Source of the DNA: an uncultured Flavobacterium sp.
GTDB lineage: Bacteria > Bacteroidota > Bacteroidia > Flavobacteriales > Flavobacteriaceae
Reading direction: 5' to 3'
DNA: 5,135 bases
Assembly (NCBI GenBank): GCA_946480635.1
Contig: CAMLKV010000199.1
Coordinates: 1-5,135, forward strand
In this document: positions 1 through 5,135 of the stretch, in pieces
How the letters are laid out: every line of letters starts with the position of its first letter
Numbering within the stretch: the first letter of the stretch is position 1
Position numbers and translations under genes: made by a program
The notes under the pieces: model-generated
What the model was told of the DNA's origin: nothing
Databases searched by the model: none
The model's input: the letters and a program-made list of their open reading frames with translations, nothing else

Positions 1-852
1 ACAACAAGAGCCAACAGTTATAGTTTGTGTATTTGTGCTCACAGTTGGAGGGGTATTACTATCCGTTACTTGTAATGAAACAGAGTAAGTCCCAGCGCCT
101 CCCAAATTAGAAAAATTTAATGTAAGAGGTGATCCAGAAAAAGGTGATCCTGGAACAGGATTTCCGTTTTTTGTAACAATCCAACTATAACTATATGGTG
201 TCACACCTCCACTTGTAGTTGAATTAAAAACAAATGTTTGCGCTAAATTATTTGGAGGACAAGATCCAACAGCAGTAAAATTTACACTCAAAGGAGTTAT
301 AACCACAAAATTAGTGTCAATGTTATATTTGTAACATTTAGGTCCAACATCACAGTTTCCAACGTTACAAATATTATTTGCGACAGAATTTCCCCATCCT
401 ATAAAAATTTTTCTTAAAGAAAGTGTTGTGCCACAGGTCCAACTTATTGGGTTGCCTATAAGAGGAATATACAAAGAGTATGTTCCAGAATTAAATGAAT
501 TACAACTTTCAAAATTAATAGCAGTGCTAAATACGTCATTCACATAAACATCGGCACTTATCTGAATCCCATATCGAGTCGTAGAATTTTGATCTAAAGT
601 AACTTTTAAATATCCGTTCATAGTGTCTCCACTATTACAGGTAGCTGGAAGGGGGATATAACCACCATTCCCATCAGAGGTCGCAGAAACCAATTCAACT
701 TTCTGTACACTAATATCTTGAGAAGAACAGTTGTTACAGTCGTATGGATTTTGCGAAAAAGCAATGGTTGTGCATAATAGCACAAGTGTCAGGAAGAGAT
801 TTTGCTTGCGGTTTGGATTCGTATGCAAAATAGTAGAATTTTCCATAAACAT
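1..852 (-). CDS. Secreted cysteine-rich protein with PKD-like domain (N-terminal part, C-terminus beyond window)
   Basis: An open frame of 284 codons runs from an ATG at 852 on the minus strand to the left edge with no stop, so the C-terminus is missing. A second in-frame ATG at 846 could also be the start. Residues 15-33 look like a Sec signal peptide: basic NRK, a hydrophobic core LFLTLVLLCTTIAF, then a likely cut in AFS-QNP. The mature part has 11 cysteines (39, 42, 72, 117, 140, 162, 167, 173, 198, 283, 284), so disulfides are likely. Residues about 40-187 form a module I cannot name. Residues about 188-281 resemble a PKD/Ig-like beta-sandwich: a PYSYSW strand, then GTYSVSLQVTDS, ending TQTITV. 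Such proteins in Flavobacteriaceae are often large adhesins secreted by type IX secretion with a C-terminal sorting domain; that part is not visible here, so this is inference. The specific function is unknown. It is divergent from sixA and probably unrelated to it. Confidence 0.8.
   Translation of the reverse strand, partial: MFMENSTILHTNPNRKQNLFLTLVLLCTTIAFSQNPYDCNNCSSQDISVQKVELVSATSDGNGGYIPLPATCNSGDTMNGYLKVTLDQNSTTRYGIQISADVYVNDVFSTAINFESCNSFNSGTYSLYIPLIGNPISWTCGTTLSLRKIFIGWGNSVANNICNVGNCDVGPKCYKYNIDTNFVVITPLSVNFTAVGSCPPNNLAQTFVFNSTTSGGVTPYSYSWIVTKNGNPVPGSPFSGSPLTLNFSNLGGAGTYSVSLQVTDSNTPPTVSTNTQTITVGSCC
803..852 (-). other. Sec-type signal peptide region of the secreted protein gene
   Basis: The codons here give an unusually long polar n-region (about 14 residues from the first ATG), then NRKQN, then a leucine/threonine-rich hydrophobic stretch that continues to about base 757. 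Cleavage is most likely just after AFS, before QNPYDC. The cysteine at residue 27 lies within the hydrophobic core and is not followed by a lipoprotein-type context, so a lipobox is not favoured. The long n-region leaves open a start at the second ATG (846) or a TTG at codon 9. Confidence 0.55.
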
Positions 853-1192
853 CGCGTTTTAGTTAAAAAATGAGATAACGAGTCGGTTATAGCTAAAAGA
901 TTAGTTATAACAGAACAAGGCAATAATGAAACTATAATGGATTTTTGGGTAAAAAGTAAATTGTAAATTCTGCGAAGTGGTATTGTGAATTTACTATTTA
1001 TGGAAACTTGTTATTGGTATTTTTATTTACCTTTAACAATGCTAAATTATTACATTAAATAAAAAAGTGTTCACTGGTTTTACTTTTTTCGATAAAATCA
1101 CAATAATTATCCATGAAGTAACTATTTTTCTATAAAAAAAGATATAAATCAATTTTTTAAGTATTTAATTTATAATTGTTTAAAGTTAGATT
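853..1192. other. Divergent intergenic region, 340 bases, AT-rich, no gene seen
   Basis: This stretch separates the start of the minus-strand secreted protein gene from the start of sixA, so it should hold both promoters. I find no convincing coding frame, tRNA or strong hairpin. I looked for the Bacteroidetes promoter pattern (TTG, about 19-23 bases, TAnnTTTG) on both strands. Only 7-of-8 matches to the -7 part were found, for example TACTTTTT on the plus strand near 1081 and on the minus strand at 951-958, and TATAATTG at 1171-1178, and none has a well-placed TTG. In such AT-rich DNA these are expected by chance, so no promoter is called. Confidence 0.7.
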
Positions 1193-1678
1193 ATGAAGTC
1201 ATTAATTTTAGTTAGACATGCAAAATCTAGTTGGGATTTTGGAATCACTGATAAACAAAGACCTCTTGAAGCGAGAGGTATCTTAGCTGTAGAAAAAGTG
1301 GCTAAAAAAGTGGCTAGTATTTTACCGGAAAATTTAGTATTTTGGTGCAGTACAGCAGTGAGAGCTTCAGAAACATGTAAGATTTTTTGTGAGACGCTTA
1401 AAATAGATGTGTCAAAAATTAATTTTATTGACAAGTTATATACGTTTGATGAAAGTCAATTAGAATCAGAAATTAAAAAATCTAATGATGCAATTGATAA
1501 TTTAATTCTTTTTGGACATAACGAGGCTATTACAAATTTTGTCAATAAATTTGGAAATAAATATATAGATAATGTTCCTACAGCTGGATTTGTGTTTTTA
1601 CAATTCGAGCAAAGTAGTTGGAAAAATATTAACGGAGGAAAAACGATTAAAACTGTTTTTCCTAAAGAAATTGACTGA
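1193..1678 (+). CDS. sixA: SixA-type phosphohistidine phosphatase (histidine phosphatase superfamily)
   Basis: This is a complete 161-residue protein, the same length as E. coli SixA. It belongs to the phosphoglycerate mutase-like histidine phosphatase family, which removes phosphate through a phospho-histidine intermediate. The nucleophile motif is near the N-terminus (LVRHAKSSW, R8-H9-A10). RPLEARG follows at 23-29, then CSTAVRASET at 52-61 with the second arginine (R57), and finally LFGHNEAI with the second catalytic histidine (H109). No signal peptide is present, so it should be cytoplasmic. E. coli SixA acts on phosphohistidine in ArcB and in the nitrogen phosphotransferase protein NPr; the substrate here is unknown. 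The ATG start is preceded by an A-rich stretch containing AAAG rather than a strong ribosome site. The gene ends with TGA inside the start region of ppk1, overlapping it by 8 bases, which suggests translational coupling. Confidence 0.88.
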   Translation: MKSLILVRHAKSSWDFGITDKQRPLEARGILAVEKVAKKVASILPENLVFWCSTAVRASETCKIFCETLKIDVSKINFIDKLYTFDESQLESEIKKSNDAIDNLILFGHNEAITNFVNKFGNKYIDNVPTAGFVFLQFEQSSWKNINGGKTIKTVFPKEID

Positions 1679-2762
1679 AAACCGATATATAGATAGAGAA
1701 AAGAGCTGGTTAGCATTTAATTTTAGAGTATTACAAGAAGCTGCAGATGAAAGAGTACCATTGCTAGATAGAATGAGGTTTTTGGGTATTTTTTCGAATA
1801 ATTTAGATGAGTTTTTTAGAGTAAGGTATGCTGCAATCCGTCGTTTAAATATGACTGGACAAACAAATGAAGATATACTTGGAGGGATTTCATCGCAAAA
1901 ACTCTTAAAAGATATTACAGAAACTGTGATTGACCAACAATCTGAAAGTTTACGTATTTTAAGTATTATTGAAAAAGAGTTAGAAAAGGAAGGCATTTAT
2001 ATTATTAATGAAACTGAAATCAATAAAGAACAACAAATGTTTTTAAAAGATTTCTTCAATCAAAAGGTTAGTCCTGAGCTTGTAACTATTATTTTAAATG
2101 ACCTTGATGAGTTTCCGTTACTTAAAGACACCTCTGGATACTTAGCTGTTAAATTAGTAATGAGTCCTACTGAAAATTCTTCGATTTTGGAGAAGATGAA
2201 AGTTAAGAAGGATATTCGTTATGCCGTTATAGAAATCCCAAAAACAATCAACAGATTTGTAGTGTTACCTTCAAATAACGATAAGCAGTATATTATTTTG
2301 CTTGATGATGTTATTCGGTATAATCTTCATAAAATCTTTAATATTTTCGATTATGAAAGTATTTCGGCTCATATGATTAAAATTACTAGAGATGCTCAGT
2401 TAGAGTTAGATAGTGATTTGAATAAAAGTTTTATCGAAAAAATTTCTTCGAGTGTTAAAGATAGAAGAATTGGAGAACCAGTTCGATTTATATATGATCA
2501 GACCATAGATAAAGATACGCTTAAGTTTTTTCTTCGCAGAATGGGAATCGATTCTAAAGATAGTATAATCCCTGGAGGTCGTTATCATAACCGAAGAGAT
2601 TATATGGATTTTCCTAACTTAGGTAGATATGATTTACTATATAAAGTAAACTCTCCACTTCCAGTTGAAGGATTACATTTAGATGGAAGTATTCTTAAAA
2701 TGATTGATAAAAGAGATTATCTTATCAATGCCCCATATCAGTATAATAAAGTTTTTGCGTGA
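1671..2762 (+). CDS. ppk1: Ppk1 N-terminal fragment (N and head domains)
   Basis: This is the upstream piece of the broken kinase: 363 residues if translated from TTG 1671. It holds the N domain, including FSNNLDEFF, where N44 matches the ATP-binding Asn45 of E. coli Ppk, and the head domain that makes dimer contacts. It ends just inside the first catalytic domain, after RFIYD, PGGRYHN and DFPNLGRYDLLYK. The last six residues (YNKVFA) arise from the frameshift. It has neither catalytic histidine and cannot be active alone. An in-frame ATG at 1572 lies deep inside sixA and would add 33 residues that do not look like the family, so I prefer 1671. A GGAGG at 1634-1638 is about 32 bases upstream, too far to serve that start directly. 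Confidence 0.75.
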   Translation: MTENRYIDREKSWLAFNFRVLQEAADERVPLLDRMRFLGIFSNNLDEFFRVRYAAIRRLNMTGQTNEDILGGISSQKLLKDITETVIDQQSESLRILSIIEKELEKEGIYIINETEINKEQQMFLKDFFNQKVSPELVTIILNDLDEFPLLKDTSGYLAVKLVMSPTENSSILEKMKVKKDIRYAVIEIPKTINRFVVLPSNNDKQYIILLDDVIRYNLHKIFNIFDYESISAHMIKITRDAQLELDSDLNKSFIEKISSSVKDRRIGEPVRFIYDQTIDKDTLKFFLRRMGIDSKDSIIPGGRYHNRRDYMDFPNLGRYDLLYKVNSPLPVEGLHLDGSILKMIDKRDYLINAPYQYNKVFA

Positions 2763-3768
2763 GGCTGCACTTGATCCAAGAGTTACTGCAATCAAAATAA
2801 CATTGTATCGTCTGGCAAAAAATTCACAAATAGTTAGTTCATTGATAAATGCTGCTAAAAATGGAAAAAAAGTAACTGTTCAGATAGAATTGCAGGCACG
2901 TTTTGATGAAGCAAGTAATATATCGTATGCAGAGATGATGCAAACGGAAGGCATTGAACTTATTTTCGGAGTGAAAGGATTAAAGGTTCATAGTAAAATT
3001 TGTTTGATTGAAAGAATAAATGAAGAAGGGAAATTACGTCGTTACGGATTTATTTCCACAGGAAATTTCAATGAATCGACAGCAAAAGTCTATACTGATG
3101 TAACATTGTTGACAGCGCATCAGCAAATTTTGAAAGAAGCTGCAAAGGTTTTTGAATTTTTCCAAATCAATTACAGATTACACAGGTATAAACATTTAAT
3201 TATTTCTCCACATTATACACGAAGTCGTTTTTATAAATTGATAGATAGAGAAATTTTAAATGCAAGTTTAGGGAAACCTGCCTATATAAAATTAAAAATG
3301 AATAGTTTGTCAGATTATAAAATGATTGACAAATTATACGACGCAAGCAGGGCGGGGGTTAAAGTACAATTAATCATAAGAGGAATTTGTTCATTGATAC
3401 CAGGTGTGAAAGGTATGAGTGAAAATATAGAAGCTATTTCGATTGTAGATGCCTACCTAGAGCATTCTAGAGTTTATATTTTCTGTAATAATAATAATCC
3501 TGATATTTATATTTCTTCAGCCGATTTTATGACAAGAAATTTAGATAGTAGAGTAGAAGTTACTTGTCCTATTTATGATGAAAATATCAGAAAGGAATTG
3601 CTTGAAACATTCGAAATAGGTTGGAAAGCAAATGTAAAAGCTCGTTATCATTCAGAAAAACTCGATAATAAATACAGAGTTAGAGGTGATAACCCAATTT
3701 TTAGAGCACAACAAGAGATGTACAAATACTACCAAAACAAAATTGAAGTAGTTACAGAAAAACTGTAG
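2704..3768 (+). CDS. ppk1: Ppk1 C-terminal fragment (catalytic C1 and C2 domains)
   Basis: This is the downstream piece of the broken kinase. It would need its own start, either TTG at 2704 (354 residues) or ATG at 2728. GGAAG at 2685-2689 lies a little too far upstream of the TTG, so efficient re-initiation is doubtful. It carries nearly all of the active site. Numbered from 2704, these are R36 (LYRLAK) and R66 (ELQARFDE), matching E. coli R375 and R405; H96 in LKVHSK, the autophosphorylated histidine (codon 2989-2991, E. coli H435); Y130 in YTD (Y468); R226 in RGICSLIPG (R564); and H254 in LEHSRVYIF (codon 3463-3465, E. coli H592). Without the N and head domains it lacks part of the ATP site and the dimer contacts, so activity is unlikely. 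Confidence 0.72.
   Translation: MIKEIILSMPHISIIKFLREAALDPRVTAIKITLYRLAKNSQIVSSLINAAKNGKKVTVQIELQARFDEASNISYAEMMQTEGIELIFGVKGLKVHSKICLIERINEEGKLRRYGFISTGNFNESTAKVYTDVTLLTAHQQILKEAAKVFEFFQINYRLHRYKHLIISPHYTRSRFYKLIDREILNASLGKPAYIKLKMNSLSDYKMIDKLYDASRAGVKVQLIIRGICSLIPGVKGMSENIEAISIVDAYLEHSRVYIFCNNNNPDIYISSADFMTRNLDSRVEVTCPIYDENIRKELLETFEIGWKANVKARYHSEKLDNKYRVRGDNPIFRAQQEMYKYYQNKIEVVTEKL
2733..2762 (+). other. Frameshift/deletion junction in ppk1
   Basis: The upstream frame reads cca tat cag (P-Y-Q, 2733-2741). Base 2742 (t) is the odd base, and the downstream frame resumes with ata ata aag (I-I-K) at 2743. In relatives, four codons, often of the type (T/S)-F-E-(H/Y), stand between these, so 12 bases are replaced by one. 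The unshifted frame meets a TGA at 2760-2762. The single T left at the junction could come from a slip between short matching bases, but the lost sequence cannot be recovered from this window. Confidence 0.85.
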
Positions 3769-3790
3769 TTTTTATACTGATTAATGATTT

Positions 3791-4681
3791 ATGATTACAA
3801 TTAAAAAATATGCCGCAATCGATATTGGATCAAATGCCATGCGTTTGCTAATTACTAATATTGTTGAACAAGAAGGAAAAGAAACGCAGTTTAATAAGAG
3901 TGCTTTGTTTAGAGTGCCAATTCGTTTAGGTCAAGATGCTTTTACTGTTGGAGAGATTACAGAGGAGAATATCGATCGTATGATTGATGCTATGAAAGCT
4001 TTCAAATTGCTAATGAAAGTATATAAAGTGGAACGTTATATGGCGTGTGCAACTTCTGCAATGAGAGAAGCTTACAATGGGAAAGAGGTTGCTGATATAA
4101 TAAAGAAAAAAGCTGATATTAAAATTGAAATTATAGATGGTAAAAAAGAAGCAGCAATTATTGCTGCTTCAGATTTGCACCATTTCATAAGAACCGATGC
4201 CACTTATTTGTATGTTGACGTAGGTGGAGGTAGTACCGAATTTTCTTTATTTTCAGAAGGAAAAATGATTGCTTCAAAATCATTTAAAAATGGTACAGTT
4301 CGTTTGCTGAACGATATGGTTAACGAAGTGGTTTGGCAAGAAATAGAAAAATGGATTAAAACCAATACCCAAAATTATGATAATATTACTTTAATAGGTT
4401 CTGGAGGAAATATTAATAAGATATTTAAACTTTCGGGTAAAATGCAAGACAAACCTTTGTCATATATCTATCTTAATTCGCAATATCAGTATCTCAATTC
4501 ATTAACATATGAACAACGTATTGCTGAATTAGCTTTGAATACCGACCGTGCCGATGTAATTATACACGCACTTCGTATTTATTTGAATGCCATGAAATGG
4601 AGTGGGGCAAATAAAATTTATGTTCCTAAAATTGGACTTTCAGATGGAATTGTAAAAGCGATGTATCAAGGGAAAATATAG
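3791..4681 (+). CDS. ppx: Ppx/GppA family exopolyphosphatase, short two-domain form
   Basis: This is a complete 296-residue protein of the Ppx/GppA family in the actin-like ATPase fold. The family releases terminal phosphate from polyphosphate or hydrolyses pppGpp. Visible motifs in order are AAIDIGSNAMRLL (8-20, first phosphate loop), ACATSAMREA (85-94), DGKKEA (116-121, with E120 matching the catalytic Glu121 of E. coli Ppx), DVGGGSTE (143-150, second phosphate loop), KNGTVRLL (166-173), IGSGGNINKI (202-211) and IGLSDGIV (281-288). It stops after these two domains and lacks the C-terminal HD-like part of the roughly 510-residue E. coli enzyme, as is usual for short bacterial forms. It starts 22 bases after the ppk1 stop and probably shares its transcript. 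The context favours polyphosphate as substrate, but pppGpp cannot be excluded. No signal peptide is present, so it should be cytoplasmic. Confidence 0.87.
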   Translation: MITIKKYAAIDIGSNAMRLLITNIVEQEGKETQFNKSALFRVPIRLGQDAFTVGEITEENIDRMIDAMKAFKLLMKVYKVERYMACATSAMREAYNGKEVADIIKKKADIKIEIIDGKKEAAIIAASDLHHFIRTDATYLYVDVGGGSTEFSLFSEGKMIASKSFKNGTVRLLNDMVNEVVWQEIEKWIKTNTQNYDNITLIGSGGNINKIFKLSGKMQDKPLSYIYLNSQYQYLNSLTYEQRIAELALNTDRADVIIHALRIYLNAMKWSGANKIYVPKIGLSDGIVKAMYQGKI

Positions 4682-4699
4682 TTTGTAGAATTCTACAAA
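4682..4699. terminator. 18-base perfect palindrome between convergent ppx and dnaX ends, possible bidirectional terminator
   Basis: TTTGTAGAATTCTACAAA is its own reverse complement. As RNA it can form a 7-bp stem with an AAUU loop in either direction. It begins one base after the ppx stop codon and contains the dnaX stop codon (TAG on the minus strand, 4693-4695). On the minus strand it is followed at once by a U-rich stretch (CTATATTTTCC), fitting a weak intrinsic terminator for dnaX. On the plus strand the nearest T run is 4713-4719, 13 bases beyond the palindrome, which is less typical. The stem has only two G-C pairs, so it would be weak. Confidence 0.45.
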
Positions 4700-5135
4700 T
4701 CCAAATCAAACATTTTTTTCAAAAGTTCTAAAGCAGGATTTAACTCTTTTAAGCGGTTGTATTTTTCCTCAACCGTGAATGCTTTTTTACTTTCTATTGC
4801 TTCGTTTATAACAATTTCGATTGTTATATTATGGTTGTGAAGTTTGCCTCTTAAGTAACCTAATAAATCATGTTTTTCACCATCAAAATCAATTTTAGAA
4901 CTTTCGTTTGGTAGCTCATGATAAATGGTGGTTCCTTCTAGTTTAGGATCATTAATTAGTAGTAAAGATTCTAAAATTCGGTATCCTTTATTACCTAACT
5001 TTTGAGCATATTTAACCCATTGTTCTTGCATTTGAGTCTCTGTGAATGGCTCAGTTGGTAACTCTTCGTGATGTTTTTGTTCAGGTTTTAGTTGAGCTTC
5101 AAGCTCTTTCTTTGCACGAATACTTGATAATGAAA
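4693..5135 (-). CDS. dnaX: DNA polymerase III subunit gamma/tau, C-terminal part (N-terminus beyond window)
   Basis: The minus-strand frame is open from the right edge to a TAG at 4693-4695, giving the last 146 residues. The ATG at 5031 is internal, because the same frame continues upstream with SLSSIRAKKELEAQLKPEQ and then ELPTEPFTETQMQEQW. The first 35 or so residues are a charged, Gln/Glu/Pro-containing linker. The rest is a helical and strand-rich C-terminal domain ending in ALELLKKMFDLDL, which I recognise as the typical tail of Bacteroidetes gamma/tau proteins. DnaX is the clamp-loader ATPase and, as tau, holds the replicase together; the ATPase domains are outside the window. The identification rests on recall of this tail, since the diagnostic AAA+ motifs are not visible. 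It converges on ppx, with only 11 bases between the two stop codons, and is functionally unrelated to it. Confidence 0.72.
   Translation of the reverse strand, partial: SLSSIRAKKELEAQLKPEQKHHEELPTEPFTETQMQEQWVKYAQKLGNKGYRILESLLLINDPKLEGTTIYHELPNESSKIDFDGEKHDLLGYLRGKLHNHNITIEIVINEAIESKKAFTVEEKYNRLKELNPALELLKKMFDLDL

Larger units (their letters stand above)
1671..3768 (+). pseudogene. ppk1: Polyphosphate kinase 1, disrupted by an 11-base deletion (frameshift)
   Basis: Intact Ppk1 reversibly transfers the gamma-phosphate of ATP onto a polyphosphate chain through phosphorylated histidine. Homology begins at the N-terminus (RYIDREKSWLAFN) and runs to the C-terminus (IFRAQQEMYKYY) but is split over two frames. 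The first frame reads to Q357 of INAPYQ and then gives six foreign residues and a TGA at 2760-2762. The family continues from position 2743 in the next frame (IIKFLREAALDPRV). The normal pattern between the halves, as in E. coli PYHTFEHVLELLR, has four residues that are absent, with one extra base (2742) remaining: a net loss of 11 bases. Restoring them gives 703 codons including the stop, the usual family length. The most plausible start is TTG at 1671, just before RYIDREK and overlapping sixA by 8 bases. All known catalytic residues survive, which suggests a recent lesion or a sequence error. Confidence 0.88.

Noticed and set aside
886..911. GTTATA ... TATAAC inverted repeat with the 8-base palindrome GTTATAAC, possible operator or hairpin
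   Set aside because: The arms are only 6 bases, AT-only apart from one pair, with a 14-base loop; this is expected by chance in such AT-rich DNA.
1634..1638. GGAGG as the ppk1 ribosome binding site
   Set aside because: No usable start codon lies 5-10 bases downstream in the ppk1 frame; the likely TTG start is about 32 bases away.
1572..1670. N-terminal extension of Ppk1 from ATG 1572
   Set aside because: These 33 codons lie within sixA in another frame and do not resemble the start of the family, which begins near RYIDREKSW.
1186..1996. Minus-strand open frames opposite sixA and the start of ppk1 (1186-1434, 1456-1716, 1598-1996)
   Set aside because: They are antisense to well-conserved genes, have no recognisable protein features and are explained as shadows.
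2406..2588. 60-codon minus-strand frame opposite ppk1
   Set aside because: It is antisense to conserved Ppk1 head-domain sequence, with no own features.
2704..2762. Programmed ribosomal frameshift joining the two ppk1 frames
   Set aside because: A shift in the overlap would still leave out four conserved residues, there is no evident shift-stimulating structure, and Ppk1 is not known to use frameshifting.
2733..2762. Single-base homopolymer sequencing error in ppk1
   Set aside because: Adding or removing one base restores the frame but not the missing four residues; the net change fits an 11-base loss.
4693..5031. Separate small protein gene starting at ATG 5031
   Set aside because: The same frame is open to the right edge and reads as the linker of gamma/tau, so the ATG is internal to dnaX.
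1..5135. CRISPR array, insertion sequence, tRNA or rRNA
   Set aside because: No regularly spaced repeats, transposase motifs, terminal inverted repeats or tRNA-like folds were seen on either strand.

Overview
The window looks like chromosomal DNA from a member of the Flavobacteriaceae, probably Flavobacterium or a close relative. The reasons are the strongly AT-rich sequence and A/T-ending codons, the family-typical wording of the Ppk1, Ppx and DnaX proteins, a secreted PKD-type surface protein of the kind common in gliding Bacteroidetes, and start sites mostly without a clear Shine-Dalgarno sequence. The genus is an inference from recalled family features; no search was run.

Layout, left to right. 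(1) 1-852, minus strand: the N-terminal 284 codons of a secreted, cysteine-rich protein with a signal peptide and a PKD-like domain, running off the left edge. (2) 853-1192: a 340-base, very AT-rich divergent intergenic region without a gene. (3) 1193-4681, plus strand: a tight polyphosphate cluster of sixA (phosphohistidine phosphatase), ppk1 (polyphosphate kinase) and ppx (Ppx/GppA exopolyphosphatase). sixA and ppk1 overlap by 8 bases, and ppx starts 22 bases after ppk1. (4) 4682-4699: an 18-base perfect palindrome at the junction of the convergent gene ends. (5) 4693-5135, minus strand: the C-terminal part of dnaX (DNA polymerase III gamma/tau), running off the right edge.

The main observation is that ppk1 is broken. 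The reading frame changes at about position 2742, and alignment by eye to the family pattern (P-Y-H/Q-T-F-E-H/Y before the next conserved helix) shows that four residues are missing with one base left over. That is an 11-base deletion. Everything before and after still reads as well-conserved Ppk1, and the gene with 11 bases restored would encode about 702 residues, the normal length. Either the strain recently lost Ppk1, or the read or assembly carries a small deletion. If genuine, the cluster keeps an intact polyphosphate-degrading enzyme (Ppx) beside a disabled polyphosphate-making enzyme.

I see no evidence for a wholly new system here. The points most worth following up are the ppk1 lesion, the sixA-ppk1 coupling and the shared palindrome.
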